A DNA stretch of 64,000 bases from an uncultured Candidatus Thioglobus sp. (GCA_905182815.1 CAJJCX010000004.1:620001-684000), one strand, 5' to 3'; shown: positions 18,435 through 28,583, counted from the first letter of the stretch. Translations and numbers: made by a program. Notes: a model not told the origin generated them from the sequence alone.

Positions 18435-18953
18435 ATGCAAGCGATCTTAAAATATTCACTAATTTCTTTATTTGTACTTACGTCTCAATTGTCTTTTGCA
18501 GGTAGCTTTGTAGATTCTGCGACTGTTACATCAGTTGAAAAAGTCTATAAAAACTATAGAGTCGATGAGCCTTATCAAGAGTGTTATATTCAGGAAACTG
18601 TTCAAAATAATGGTGATGGTAGTGCAACCAATGAATTATTTGGGGCTGCTATTGGAGGCGCAATAGGAAATAAACTTGGTAAAGGCGATGGTAAGGATGC
18701 TTTGACTTTATTTGGTGCTCTTATGGGCGCTTCAATTGCGAATGATGCAGAAAAAAAAGCCAACACTACTGGACAAAAAATAATTAGGCAAGAAGTCTGC
18801 GAAACAAAGGTTAGACAAGTCATTGAAAAAAGATTAAGTCATTATTTGGTTACAGTTGACTATGCTGGTCGTGATGTTAGCTTTAAAACTAACAGAAGGC
18901 CTTCTAAAGATGTTATAAAGATTGAGGTAACTGTTGACGGTCTTGGTAATTAA
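18435..18953 (+). CDS. Glycine-zipper 2TM domain protein
   Basis: 172 residues with a signal peptide (SLISLFVLTSQLSFA) and a central glycine zipper (LFGAAIGGAIGNKLGKGDG, then LFGALMGASIAND), as in outer-membrane 17-kDa-type lipoprotein relatives. No lipobox cysteine is seen, so it is probably periplasmic or embedded in the envelope. The N-terminal half carries a pair of cysteines (YQECYIQE, QEVCETK) that could form a disulfide. Function unknown. Confidence 0.75.
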   Translation: MQAILKYSLISLFVLTSQLSFAGSFVDSATVTSVEKVYKNYRVDEPYQECYIQETVQNNGDGSATNELFGAAIGGAIGNKLGKGDGKDALTLFGALMGASIANDAEKKANTTGQKIIRQEVCETKVRQVIEKRLSHYLVTVDYAGRDVSFKTNRRPSKDVIKIEVTVDGLGN

Positions 18954-18980
18954 TTTGTCCTAGCTGAGCTTTAAGTCTTA

Positions 18981-19830
18981 GTGCTTCTCTTTATCTTATA
19001 TTTATTAATAGCAACTGTAATTTTAATTACAGTTGCTTTTTTCTATGTTTCCTCTATAGCAGCAACCCCTCCCAAAGGAAGTTCTGGTGATCTGTCTAAA
19101 GAACTATCTTTAAAATCTGGTCGAGTTATAGCCTGTATTGGAGACTCATTAACACATGGAAATATTGGAGAATGCTGGGTTGAAAGCCTCCGTAATGAAT
19201 ATCCAGAAGATACAGTCCTTAATGAAGGTATTAATGGTGACGTAGTATGGCAAGTAATTAAGAGAATTCAGTCAATTATAAATTGCCATCCTGACATAAT
19301 CATCCTGATGATTGGGTCTAATGATGCAATGGCTTCTTTCAATAAAAAGTCAGGGGAGCGTTACAAGTCAAAAAATAAATTGCCAGAAATTCCAACTTTT
19401 GAAAACTATCAGAAATTATTACCCAAACTTCTTGATAAACTAAATGGGACATCGAAAATTGCCTTATGCACACTTCCACCTATTGGTGAGAATAAAGATT
19501 CTGCAATTAATGAGCATGTAAGAAAATTTAATGACTTCATAGAGTTAACAGCAAAAAATAAAAACATTAACCTTATTCCAGTCTCAAACCTTTTATGGGA
19601 TGAATTATCTAAAAGAACTTACCCAGTTAAAAGTGATTATGATCCAAACTCCACTTCCAATTATTAGAACAATTTATGGCGGAATGATGCACCACTATAT
19701 TTTTAAAAATTCATGGGATGAAATAGCAAAGTCAAAAGGGCAGTGGCTTCTATTTGATCAAATTCATTTGGGTGGGCGCGCTGCAAAAATTTTATTTAAT
19801 GCGACTAAAAAATATATTTCTTCAGTCTAG
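18981..19830 (+). CDS. SGNH/GDSL hydrolase (frameshifted as read)
   Basis: Starts at GTG. One N-terminal membrane helix anchors a lipase/esterase-like domain. Block I is CIGDSLTHGN (nucleophile Ser), block III is MIGSNDAM, and block V with the catalytic Asp/His is LLFDQIHLGGRAA, which lies in the second frame. The frame changes near 19645, where CCAAACTCC has one A too many; dropping it gives DYDPTPLPIIR. Restored length is about 282 residues. Likely an envelope-facing esterase; the substrate is unknown. Confidence 0.75.
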
Positions 19831-19905
19831 TTATTGCCCTTATCTATATAATAAAGCCAGTCATAAATTTACTGTAATAGCCCTTTTTTAAATTATTAAA
19901 AACTC

Positions 19906-20611
19906 ATGAAAGATATTAAAATTGAAGATCGTTTAATCTTTGCATTAGATGTTCCTGAAGTCTCAGAAGCCAAAAAAATTGTCACAGAGCTTGATGACAG
20001 TGTTAATTTTTATAAAATTGGCATGGAGCTTTTAATGACAGGCCAATACTTTGAATTACTAGACTGGCTAATTGCAAGATGACAAAAAGGTCTTTGTTGA
20101 TTTAAAATTTTTTGATGTGCCAGAGACAGTTGGTAGGACAATTGCAAGGCTAAGTGATTATGGCGCAACTTTTGCAACTATTCATGGTAATCAAGCCCTA
20201 ATGGAGAAAGCGGTTGAAAATAAAAATAATTTGAAGATTCTTGCTGTTACTGCTTTAACGAGCTTAGATAGGGGTGATTTAGACGACTTAGGTTTTGATT
20301 GTGATGTTAAAGACTTGGTTATTTCGAGAGCTAAAAGAGCTTTTGAGGCTGGCTGTGATGGCATTGTTTCCTCTGGTTTAGAGGTCCCATATATTCGTGA
20401 ATATGTTGATAATAAGCTTATTGCGGTGACTCCAGGTATTCGTCCAGTAGCTAATGATGATGATCAGAAGCGAGTTGTGGATGTTGCGACGGCTTTTAAG
20501 AGTGGTTCTGACTATATTGTAGTTGGGAGGCCAATTAAAAATGCAGAAAATCGCTATGAAGCTGCAACTAACATTCAAAAAATTATTCGCTCTTCCTTCG
20601 AAGCAGTATAA
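19906..20611 (+). CDS. pyrF: Orotidine-5'-phosphate decarboxylase (frameshifted as read)
   Basis: UMP synthesis. The N-terminal piece from the ATG at 19906 reads RLIFALDVPEVSEAKKIV and YKIGMELLM. After a break near 20079 the second frame gives the catalytic KKVFVDLKFFDVPETV, and later VTPGIRPV and the phosphate-binding YIVVGRPI. Dropping one A from GCAAGATGAC joins them. Restored length of about 234 residues is normal. The gene is expected to be essential without uracil, so sequencing error is the simplest explanation. Confidence 0.9.
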
Positions 20612-20622
20612 TTCACACTTTT

Positions 20623-20699
20623 AGTCGCGTAACTCAGTTGGTTAGAGTGCCACCATGACATGGTGGAAGTCGTCAGTTCAAATCTGACCGTGACTACCA
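20623..20699 (+). tRNA. tRNA-Val (GAC anticodon)
   Basis: 77 nt with encoded CCA. Acceptor arms AGTCGCG and CGTGACT pair throughout with one G-T. The anticodon stem CCACC/GGTGG closes loop ATGACAT, giving anticodon GAC. The T-loop TTCAAAT is normal. It begins 11 bp after pyrF. Confidence 0.95.
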
Positions 20700-20733
20700 C
20701 TTATTTTTAATTTAAAGAGGATTTAAAAAAAAT

Positions 20734-21466
20734 ATGAAAAATTTTCTCCAAATTTCTTTATTATCTTTTGGTTTGATTGGCTGTTCTTCAATAATGATCT
20801 ATGCTAGAGCTTACGTTTCACACGTAGCCCTTCTAATACTCAAATAGATAGAGATTCTTGCTCTTAAATCTATCTCATGATCGAAAGCCTTAATAGAAGC
20901 TAGTAAGATAGGATCCAAATATTGCTTCACTGTAGTTAAAGAGCTAGAAGCTAGAAACTTGAAGCTGATAATAAGCGATTAGAGCAGAGAATGTTGCTAA
21001 TTATGCTGAAATGGTTAAAGTATCCGATGACAATTTAAAGTTTACTGGGTCAAAAATATCTGATACCAAGTCAAGAAATATGTGGGTAAGCCTGAAAATT
21101 TAGATTATTTTTTACTTGGCTTTAAAGACAATAATAGATGGCTTGACTCAGCATAAGCTTAATTTTTCAATTACATACACTTCAGACGAAAGAAGAAACT
21201 ACTCTTCAGCTAATTATTGCGATAAATGGAATCGCTGTGACAATGAAAACCAAATGGATATTACTTTAATTGCCATTAAGGCTTCCGGATGCTCTTCCTT
21301 TGACTGTGACTATAATGAAATAGTGGAATTAGATTTAAGCGATAGTTTTTTGAGAGAAAATATGGAACAAGGTCTTTCAATGGACTTTAACTCTAAAGCT
21401 TCAATATCTAGTAGAGTTTCTATTCCCTCAAGCTATATAAAGGGTTATTTAAAGGTTGCTAATTAA
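20734..21466 (+). pseudogene. Decayed lipoprotein gene
   Basis: An ATG at 20734 opens a lipoprotein signal (LLSFGLIGCSS, lipobox LIGC) that ends after 37 codons. Downstream, coding-like pieces appear in changing frames: NVANYAEMVKVSDDNLKFTG, then KKYVGKPENLDYFLLGFKD. A longer C-terminal piece follows (21116-21466) with four cysteines in CDKWNRCDN and CSSFDCDYN. At least four frame changes or stops lie within about 380 bp, much denser than the isolated indels elsewhere. I therefore call it a pseudogene of an envelope protein of unknown family. The 3' piece could still be translated. Confidence 0.5.
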
Positions 21467-21661
21467 TTTTTAATGAAACTAATGGTTTAAATATAGCTAC
21501 TATATTTATTAATAAAGCTTTTATTCCTTCATTCAAATTTTGCGTAACTTTCAAAATTATTGCCTCTCTATAAGTTCTTTATTCTTCACATATTAAACAC
21601 TTTATATTCATTTACCATGTGTAGAATATTTTATTAATATATTTAAGTACAGGTTGGGCTT

Positions 21662-22921
21662 GTGATTCTAGAAATTTTTTTTGCTGCAGGATGTTTTTGG
21701 GGTGTTGAAAAAAACTTTGAAAATATTGAGGGTGTTGTTGACGTTGTATCTGGCTACTCTGGTGGAAATTATGAGAATCCAACCTATCAGGATGTTCTCG
21801 ATAATAGAAGAATCCAAAGCGAAAGTTTTCTTTCTGTTCTTAAAAATATTGGGTTATCTGATAAAGAAAAATCAACCAAAAAAAATACTTTAATTAACCA
21901 CACAGAGACAGTTAAAGTTATTTATGACACCGACAGAGTTTCCACAGAACAATTACTGAAAAATTTTTGGGAGATTCATGATCCAACACAATTAAATAGA
22001 CAAGGTAATGATGTTGGAAATAACTACCGTTCTGCAATTTATTGGACCAATGATGAACAAAAAGAAATTGCAAATCGAACAGGTCAACTATACCAAAAAC
22101 TATTAACAGCAAAAGGGTATGGTGAAATTATGACTGAGATGGCAGCTTTAGAAAAATTTTGGCCAGCTGAAGATTACCATCAAGATTACTTACTGAGAAA
22201 TCCAAATGGTTACTGCCCTGATCATTCTACGGGCGTTACTTTTATTGAGCAAGTGCCAAAAGAATCATTGGTTGCAGATATATCACCTTTAGGTGGAAAA
22301 GAAATTGTTGTTATTGGCCCAGAAGTAGAGGGTACATGCTTATTTTGTCTTGAGTTCGAAAAACTAGTAACATCAAAATATAAGGGAACTATTCCATTAA
22401 GATCAGCGCCAGCATCGTCATTGAAAGGCTTTGAGCTAATTACAGAGACATGGGCTACACCTACTATTTTTCTAATAGAGGATGGAAAGGAAGTATGGGC
22501 ACATCAAGGAATAATGTCTTCTGATGACTTTTATAAAGCATTGGGTGAATTTAAATTAGGTAAAAATTCTGAGGCTTTCAATGTTGCATTTAATGAAGGG
22601 ACAGATAGAAGGTTCTGTGAACAGTATGAAATTTTTAAGAATACACCTGATGGTGTTTTTATAGATAAGCTCTCTGGAAGACCTCTTTTTGATACCGCAG
22701 ATCGATTTGATTCAAAGTCTGGCTGGCTGTCCTTTACAAGGCCTGTGCGTAACGAGGTTTATGAAGTGATTGATCTTAGTTATGGTATGACACGAACAGA
22801 AATTAGATCCTTAAGCTCTGATATTCATTTAGGCCATGTATTTAATGACGGTCCTGACGGAATGCCAAGGTACTGTATTAATGCAACTGTTTTAGAATTT
22901 GTACCAAGAGGTGATGCTTAG
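21662..22921 (+). CDS. MsrA-thioredoxin-MsrB fusion, peptide methionine sulfoxide reductase
   Basis: 419 residues from a GTG start. Residues 1-195 are MsrA (catalytic Cys11 in GCFWG; NPNGYC near 180-185), but the usual substrate loop is replaced by an insertion at about 48-80. Residues 213-297 form a thioredoxin-like domain with CLFC at 226-229 and cis-Pro267 in WATPT. Residues 305-419 are MsrB, with catalytic Cys405 in RYCIN and Cys319 as a possible resolving residue; the zinc-binding CxxC pairs of many MsrB proteins are absent. It would reduce both S and R methionine sulfoxide with its own reductant. No signal peptide is seen. Confidence 0.85.
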   Translation: MILEIFFAAGCFWGVEKNFENIEGVVDVVSGYSGGNYENPTYQDVLDNRRIQSESFLSVLKNIGLSDKEKSTKKNTLINHTETVKVIYDTDRVSTEQLLKNFWEIHDPTQLNRQGNDVGNNYRSAIYWTNDEQKEIANRTGQLYQKLLTAKGYGEIMTEMAALEKFWPAEDYHQDYLLRNPNGYCPDHSTGVTFIEQVPKESLVADISPLGGKEIVVIGPEVEGTCLFCLEFEKLVTSKYKGTIPLRSAPASSLKGFELITETWATPTIFLIEDGKEVWAHQGIMSSDDFYKALGEFKLGKNSEAFNVAFNEGTDRRFCEQYEIFKNTPDGVFIDKLSGRPLFDTADRFDSKSGWLSFTRPVRNEVYEVIDLSYGMTRTEIRSLSSDIHLGHVFNDGPDGMPRYCINATVLEFVPRGDA

Positions 22922-22982
22922 AATCTAAAAAAAACTGTAAAATAATTATAATATTTTAAAAACAATATTATTTAAATCCAAA

Positions 22983-23612
22983 ATGAACAATACAGCTAAA
23001 TTATTCAACATCTCTCTAACTAAAGTCTTATTGCTGATATCTTTTTCTTTTTTATTGCTATCTCCAGTATGTGCTGAAGATAGTTTGTATGAAAGAGGAA
23101 TTGAATTAGTAGAACAAAAAAATTATGAAAAGGCACTTAAAGCATTTGAATTAGGTGCTAAAACAGGTGACTTAAATGCAATGACTGCTCTTGGAATAAT
23201 GTATATCACTGGTGTAGGTGTCGTTCAGAACGACATTAAAGGTTTTAAATATGTCCAGAATGCGGCAAACAAATCTCATCCAAAAGCGCAATATACTTTA
23301 GGGGCTATTTATTATCTTGGTGCCGGGGTAAATATTGACTTTAATAAAGCATTTAGCTGGATTAGTTTGTCTGCGGACAATGGTTACTCAGATGCTCAGC
23401 ATAATTTGGCACAAATGTATGAATCTGGAGAAGGAGTTTCACAGAATTTTGAGCAAGCCTATGAATACTATCTTAAAGCTGCAAGGAGTGGTAATTTAGA
23501 CTCTCAAGTTAAAGTTGCCAAGATGTATCAAGAAGGAAGTGGTACTGAGAAAAATCTTGAAAAAAGTGCCTATTGGCTTAAAAAAATTGAAGAGTCAAAA
23601 GTAAAAAACTAA
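22983..23612 (+). CDS. Sel1-repeat (TPR-like) periplasmic protein
   Basis: 209 residues. A signal peptide (VLLLISFSFLLLSPVCA) precedes about four Sel1-like repeats with the motif A..LG.MY..G.GV..N...A. These include ALGIMYITGVGVVQNDIKG and NLAQMYESGEGVSQNFEQA. Such repeats bind partner proteins. A cysteine sits just before the likely cleavage site (PVCAED), so a lipoprotein is possible but less likely. Confidence 0.8.
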   Translation: MNNTAKLFNISLTKVLLLISFSFLLLSPVCAEDSLYERGIELVEQKNYEKALKAFELGAKTGDLNAMTALGIMYITGVGVVQNDIKGFKYVQNAANKSHPKAQYTLGAIYYLGAGVNIDFNKAFSWISLSADNGYSDAQHNLAQMYESGEGVSQNFEQAYEYYLKAARSGNLDSQVKVAKMYQEGSGTEKNLEKSAYWLKKIEESKVKN

Positions 23613-23640
23613 TAAGCTAAGTTTTTCACACTTAAATACT

Positions 23641-24855
23641 ATGAAAAATAATAATTCTAACAATGTTTATGATGTGGTAATTATTGGTGCAGGGCCAGCA
23701 GGGCTTAGTTTTGCTTGTTCATTAGCAAATCAGGATCAAAAGATACTTGTTGTTGAAAAATCGCCGCATATTTCGATTTCAGACCCTAAGCCAGATGGAA
23801 GGGAGACTGCTTTAACTCATAATTCATTAAAGATACTTCAAAAACTTGGTGTTTGGAGTCTCATTGATCAGGCCAAAGTCAGCCCACTTAGAGAGGCAAA
23901 AGTTTTTGATGGTGATTCAGAGTCATTATTAAATTTTGAAGCAAATAAAACGTCAATTGATGCTCTTGGATATCTTGTTCCAAATAATTTAATCAGGCTT
24001 GCTTTATATCAAAAAGCATCAAGTGCCGATAACATAACTATTATTAATGACTTAGCAGTTGACTCTCTTAATACAAGTTCTTCTAATGCTGAGATTACTC
24101 TTTCAAATGGTAAAACTATAAATTCAAAGCTGATAGTTGCTGCAGATAGTCGGTTTTCAGAAATACGCAGAAAGATGGGCATATCATCAACGATGAAAGA
24201 CTTCTCTAAGGTAATGATAATTACAAGAGTCTCTCATGAAAAATCTCATAATCAAACTGCTCTTGAGTGCTTTAATTATGGCCATACCTTAGCGCTGTTA
24301 CCCTTAAATGGTAATATATCATCTGTTGTTCTTACGGTCCCAACTGACGAGGCAGACGAAATGTTAAATATGGACGAGACGAAGTTTTGTGCAAAGGCTA
24401 GTGATGGCTTTAATGGGATTCTAGGTGAAATGAAACAAATTGGTAAAAGGCATTCTTATCCATTAGTTGGCGTTTATGCTCAAAAATTCAGAGCTACTCG
24501 TTTTGCTTTAATTGGTGATGCCGCAGTTGGAATGCATCCTGTTACAGCACATGGTTTTAATTTAGGGTTAAGAGGGCAAGACATTCTCTCACTCGCAGTT
24601 ATTAAAGCCTCTCAAAATGGTAATGATATTGGTTCAGACTCAGTTTTAAAGGAATTTGAAAATAAACAAATACATTTATCTAGATTGATGTACTTTGGTA
24701 CAAATGGGGTTGTTTCTTTGTTTACTAATGATGATGCCATAGCTAAAAAAGTTAGAAAGTTAGTCTTAAAGTTTGCGGATCGCTTTCCTCCAGTTAAGTC
24801 TCTCATCACAAAGCATCTAACAGAATCAAAAAAAAGTAATTTAATCCCTTTTTGA
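23641..24855 (+). CDS. ubiM: FAD-dependent ubiquinone-biosynthesis hydroxylase, UbiH/UbiM type
   Basis: 404-residue flavin monooxygenase. The N-terminal FAD loop is [17 protein letters not shown], followed by the DG-like motif region, and the second FAD motif is [21 protein letters not shown]. In UbiH/UbiF/UbiI the last motif usually reads HP.AGQG.NLG; the [10 protein letters not shown] form is what I associate with UbiM, a broad-range ring hydroxylase that can replace several of them. The symbol is therefore tentative. It is followed after 10 bp by pdxH. Confidence 0.65.
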   Translation: MKNNNSNNVYDVVIIGAGPAGLSFACSLANQDQKILVVEKSPHISISDPKPDGRETALTHNSLKILQKLGVWSLIDQAKVSPLREAKVFDGDSESLLNFEANKTSIDALGYLVPNNLIRLALYQKASSADNITIINDLAVDSLNTSSSNAEITLSNGKTINSKLIVAADSRFSEIRRKMGISSTMKDFSKVMIITRVSHEKSHNQTALECFNYGHTLALLPLNGNISSVVLTVPTDEADEMLNMDETKFCAKASDGFNGILGEMKQIGKRHSYPLVGVYAQKFRATRFALIGDAAVGMHPVTAHGFNLGLRGQDILSLAVIKASQNGNDIGSDSVLKEFENKQIHLSRLMYFGTNGVVSLFTNDDAIAKKVRKLVLKFADRFPPVKSLITKHLTESKKSNLIPF

Positions 24856-24865
24856 AGGAAATTAT

Positions 24866-25501
24866 ATGACAGGTGATTTAAGTAATCTAAGAAAGGAGTA
24901 TCTCAAAAGTGGTATCGTAAAAGATGACCTTAAAAGTAATCCAATCGAACAGTTTTCATTATGGTTTGACCAGGCTATTGAAGCTAATATTATAGAGCCT
25001 AGTGCAATGAGTCTTGCTACGTCAGATGACTATATAGGAATTAGAACCGTCCTTCTTAAATTTTTTGACGATAAGGGCTTTGTATTTTTCACAAACTACG
25101 AGTCTAAAAAATCAAAACAACTTCAAAACAATCCCCAGGCTGCTCTTTTATTTCCCTGGCTTGCCTTAGAAAGGCAAGTCAAAATTATTGGAAGTGTTGA
25201 GAAGATTACAAAGTTAGAATCTTTAAAATATTTCTCTTCGAGGCCAAAAGACTCTCAAATTGGTGCATGGTCATCTCAACAATCATCAAAAATATCTTCC
25301 AGAGCAATTTTGGTTGATCAGTTTGCAGTAATGAAAAAAAAATTTGCTAATGGAGAGATTCCACTACCTGATTTTTGGGGTGGTTATAGAGTAGTTCCTC
25401 AAAGTATTGAGTTTTGGCAAGGAAGAGAAAGCAGGCTTCATGATCGGCTCATATACGAGCGTAAAGATAATGGGTGGGATATTAGTCGCCTTTCGCCCTG
25501 A
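24866..25501 (+). CDS. pdxH: Pyridoxamine 5'-phosphate oxidase
   Basis: FMN enzyme that makes pyridoxal 5'-phosphate. 211 residues, with [20 protein letters not shown], the FMN-binding [19 protein letters not shown], and the C-terminal [22 protein letters not shown], where the Arg-Leu-His are substrate contacts. Its last 20 bp overlap the end of convergent aroE. It supplies the cofactor for the four aminotransferases coded in this window. Confidence 0.95.
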   Translation: MTGDLSNLRKEYLKSGIVKDDLKSNPIEQFSLWFDQAIEANIIEPSAMSLATSDDYIGIRTVLLKFFDDKGFVFFTNYESKKSKQLQNNPQAALLFPWLALERQVKIIGSVEKITKLESLKYFSSRPKDSQIGAWSSQQSSKISSRAILVDQFAVMKKKFANGEIPLPDFWGGYRVVPQSIEFWQGRESRLHDRLIYERKDNGWDISRLSP

Positions 25502-26294
25502 CTAATTCGATTACTGGTTTAGTCTGTGGGTTTTTCCCTAGCCAAAAAGAAAACGAGAGTGCTGCTTGCTCTACGAGCATTCCAAGTCCATCACTAACTT
25601 TTCTAGCAGAGTTTTCATTTGCCCACTTCATGAAGGGGGTTTCTCTGCCATACATCAAGTCGTAACATAGGGCTCCCTCGACAACACCTTTTGGAATATT
25701 AGGGATATTCCCATCAATAGATGCACTGGTCGCATTAATAACTATATCAACTGGTTTGGCTTTAATTTGGTCCAACCCAAAGCCACAAACTTTTCCATAC
25801 TTTAGAAACTTGCTCGCAAGCTTTAAAGATTTTTCTTTGGTTCGGTTTGCTAATAATATTTTTTCGGGATTACAATCAAGTATTGGCTTAAGAATTCCTT
25901 GTGTTGCACCTCCTGCGCCAATAATTAGGATTTCCTTTCCTTTCAAGGATTGATTTAAATTATTTGTAAAATCATTCACTAATCCATTCCCATCAGTATT
26001 TTCACCAATCAAAGTGTTGTCTTTTATTTTTATAGCATTTACCGCCCCAGCAGCCTTTGCATTTGGTGTTAAGCTTTTTGATAGATTGTGTGCCTGAATT
26101 TTAAATGGCAGGGTAATGTTAAAACCCTGACCATTAGAATCAATAAATTTCTTTACTGTGTCTTGAAATCCATTAATTGGTGAAAGTATTTTTTCATATG
26201 AAATTTCAAGCCCAAACTCCTTAGAGAATTGGGCATGAATCATTGGAGATATGCTGTGATGAACTGGATTACCAATTACTGCATATTTGTTCAT
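25482..26294 (-). CDS. aroE: Shikimate dehydrogenase
   Basis: NADPH-dependent reduction of 3-dehydroshikimate, 270 residues. [16 protein letters not shown] at the N-terminus binds shikimate, NITLPFKI carries the catalytic Lys, ENTDGNGLV the Asp, and the Rossmann loop is [12 protein letters not shown]. It starts 6 bp after the rne stop, so the two are likely one transcript. Its end overlaps pdxH by 20 bp tail to tail. Confidence 0.95.
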   Translation of the reverse strand: MNKYAVIGNPVHHSISPMIHAQFSKEFGLEISYEKILSPINGFQDTVKKFIDSNGQGFNITLPFKIQAHNLSKSLTPNAKAAGAVNAIKIKDNTLIGENTDGNGLVNDFTNNLNQSLKGKEILIIGAGGATQGILKPILDCNPEKILLANRTKEKSLKLASKFLKYGKVCGFGLDQIKAKPVDIVINATSASIDGNIPNIPKGVVEGALCYDLMYGRETPFMKWANENSARKVSDGLGMLVEQAALSFSFWLGKNPQTKPVIELVRAKGD

Positions 26295-26300
26295 AAACTT

Positions 26301-28583
26301 TTAAGAAGCTTTTTCATCAGAATTTTCAGACTTTTTTAAATCAGGCTTAATTGAAGCTTTTTCATCAGAATTTTCAGATTTTTTAATTGATGCTTTTGTA
26401 GGAGCCTTTTTGACTGGTTTGCGGGTTGTTTTTTTAGTCGGCTTCGCTACAACATTCTCAGTCGGCTTCGCTACAACATTCTCAGTCGGCTTCGCTACAA
26501 CATTCTCAGTCGGCTTCGCTACAACATTCTCAGTCGGCTTCGCTACAACATTCTCAGTCGGCTTCGCTACAACATTCTCAGTCGGCTTCGCTACAACATT
26601 CTCAGTCGGCTTCGCTACAACATTCTCAGTCGGCTTCGCTACAACATTCTCAGTCGGCTTTTGATTAGAATTTGTCGTATTTTTTTGGTTTCTATTTCTA
26701 TTTTGATTTCTATTTCTATTTTGGTTTGGATTGTTCTGATTAGCCTTAATATTATTAGCTTCATTAGAGCTATTTTTTTGAGATTCACCAGTTCCACTTT
26801 TTTGATTTTCTTGTGTATTTTGATTTTGGTTTCTATTTCTATTTTGGTTTCTATTTCTATTTTGGTTTCTATTTCTATTTTGATTCCTGTTCTGTGGCCT
26901 ACTAGTTTTTGACTCAGTAGCTGTTTTTTTATCTGAAGAGAATATTTCAGATAATTTACTCATAAATGAGACTTTCTTTTCAGGCATCTTTGTTGATGGG
27001 TGATTAGAAGAAACAGCAGGAATATCAGGCTTATCAATATAATTTATTATATTTGGATTTTCTTGAGGTTTAGAAACTCCTTGAAAGCTCTTGTGATGAG
27101 AGTTTTTATCACCCTTTTGTTTGTTCATCGTGAAGTGAGGAAAGTGCATGTATTGGTTTGGAAGAAGAGTGATCTTAATATTGTGTTTATCTTCCATTTC
27201 AATTATATTTTGCCTCTTCTCATTAAGTAAATAAGTTATCACTTCAACGCTGGATTGAATTGTTATGTCATCACCATTTTTATTTGAATTTAAGTTGTCT
27301 TCTAGTTGACGAATAATTCTTAATGATAGCGAAGGAATAGTTGGATTTGTTCCGCTACCATTACAAATTGAGCAGGTTTTTCCTGTCGATTCTGCAACAG
27401 AGTTCATTAGTCTTTGGCGTGATAGCTCTAAAAGGCCAAATCTTGATATTGAGCCTATTTGAACGCGAGCCCTATCATTTGCCGTAGCTTTTTCCATTAA
27501 CTTCTCAATAGCTGTTCTATTGGATTCTGAGGCCATATCAATAAAGTCAATTACCACTAGTCCACCAATATCTCTTAATTGAAGTTGCAACGCAATTTCT
27601 GATGCAGCGTCTAAGTTTGCCTTATAGGCTGTATCCTCAATACTTGTTCCCTTTGTTGCTCTAGCAGAGTTGATGTCTATTGCAGTTAATGCTTCTGTAG
27701 GATCAAACACAATGGTTGCCCCAGATTTCAAGGCGACCTCTCTATTAAAGACGCTCTTAACTTGAGACTCTATACTCATGTGAGCAAAAAGAGAGTGCTC
27801 TGTAACATCAAAGAATTTAATCTTGTCTAAGTAATGCGGCATTACAAAGCTAATAAAGTCTCTTGCCTTTTGATAGGTCTCCAAGTCATCAATTATGACA
27901 CTATCAGTATCTTCTCTTAAAAAGTCACGCAACGCCCTAACAGTTATATCACTTTCTTGATAGATTAAAAAAGGATCCTCTTGCTTTTTAGTTGCAGTTT
28001 TAATAGATTTCCAGAGCTGAGTTAGGTGGTCAATTTCCCATTGAAGTTCACTAACGCCTCTTCCAGCTCCCTCAGTACGAATTATCAGTCCAGAGTGCTT
28101 AGGAACATTAAGGCTTGGCAATAAGTTTTTTAAATCTTGACGATCTGATGCGCCAATTTGTCTTGAGATGCCTGAGCTTTTAGGGTTGTTTGGGGTTAGT
28201 ATCATGTAAGCACCAGCTAAATTAATGTAGGTACTAAGGGCAGCGCCTTTGTTACCGCGCTCCTCTTTTTCAACTTGTATGATGATGTCTTGCCCTTCTT
28301 TAAGGACGTCACTGATAGTTAATTTGTCACCTTTAGGCTTAATACCATCAGAAAAGAAAGGAGAGATCTCCTTAAAGGGTAAAAAACCATGCTTGTCTTT
28401 GCCATAGTTAACAAAAGCAGCTTCTAAAGATTGCTCTACTCGAGAAATCTTTGCTTTGTATATGTTGCCCTTAGTCTTTCTATTGAGGCTTGTCTCGATA
28501 TCAAGGCCAGTAAGCTTTTGGTCCTTGACGATTGCAACTCGAATTTCTTCTTTGTGGGTTGCGTTGATTAAAATGTGATTCAT
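26301..28583 (-). CDS. rne: Ribonuclease E/G family endoribonuclease
   Basis: 760 residues. The catalytic half is aligned almost residue for residue with E. coli RNase E: S1 domain near 36-120, catalytic Asp303 (AIDINS) and Asp346 (VVIDFID), and the zinc-link Cys404/Cys407 (CSIC). The C-terminal part from about 520 is low-complexity and disordered: Asn/Arg/Gln repeats (NRNQNRNRNQ), nine exact copies of KPTENVVA, and a duplicated KKSENSDEKAS. It is much shorter than the E. coli tail and no clear degradosome-binding motif is visible. Functions in mRNA decay and rRNA/tRNA processing. Confidence 0.9.
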   Translation of the reverse strand: MNHILINATHKEEIRVAIVKDQKLTGLDIETSLNRKTKGNIYKAKISRVEQSLEAAFVNYGKDKHGFLPFKEISPFFSDGIKPKGDKLTISDVLKEGQDIIIQVEKEERGNKGAALSTYINLAGAYMILTPNNPKSSGISRQIGASDRQDLKNLLPSLNVPKHSGLIIRTEGAGRGVSELQWEIDHLTQLWKSIKTATKKQEDPFLIYQESDITVRALRDFLREDTDSVIIDDLETYQKARDFISFVMPHYLDKIKFFDVTEHSLFAHMSIESQVKSVFNREVALKSGATIVFDPTEALTAIDINSARATKGTSIEDTAYKANLDAASEIALQLQLRDIGGLVVIDFIDMASESNRTAIEKLMEKATANDRARVQIGSISRFGLLELSRQRLMNSVAESTGKTCSICNGSGTNPTIPSLSLRIIRQLEDNLNSNKNGDDITIQSSVEVITYLLNEKRQNIIEMEDKHNIKITLLPNQYMHFPHFTMNKQKGDKNSHHKSFQGVSKPQENPNIINYIDKPDIPAVSSNHPSTKMPEKKVSFMSKLSEIFSSDKKTATESKTSRPQNRNQNRNRNQNRNRNQNRNRNQNQNTQENQKSGTGESQKNSSNEANNIKANQNNPNQNRNRNQNRNRNQKNTTNSNQKPTENVVAKPTENVVAKPTENVVAKPTENVVAKPTENVVAKPTENVVAKPTENVVAKPTENVVAKPTENVVAKPTKKTTRKPVKKAPTKASIKKSENSDEKASIKPDLKKSENSDEKAS
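26437..26652 (-). repeat. Nine perfect 24-bp tandem repeats within rne
   Basis: Nine identical 24-bp units begin at 26437 and every 24 bp after, followed by a partial unit to 26661. On the minus strand each unit encodes KPTENVVA (residues about 645-716 of RNase E). Complete identity, including third codon positions, shows recent expansion or ongoing homogenisation. Confidence 0.95.

Noticed and set aside
26437-26661. 24-bp repeats as a CRISPR array
   Set aside because: The units abut with no spacers and encode a repeated peptide in frame within rne.
26410-26912. Two long plus-strand open frames opposite the rne tail
   Set aside because: They are the antisense reading of the KPTENVVA and Asn/Arg/Gln repeats; low-complexity, no ribosome-binding site, and no independent support.
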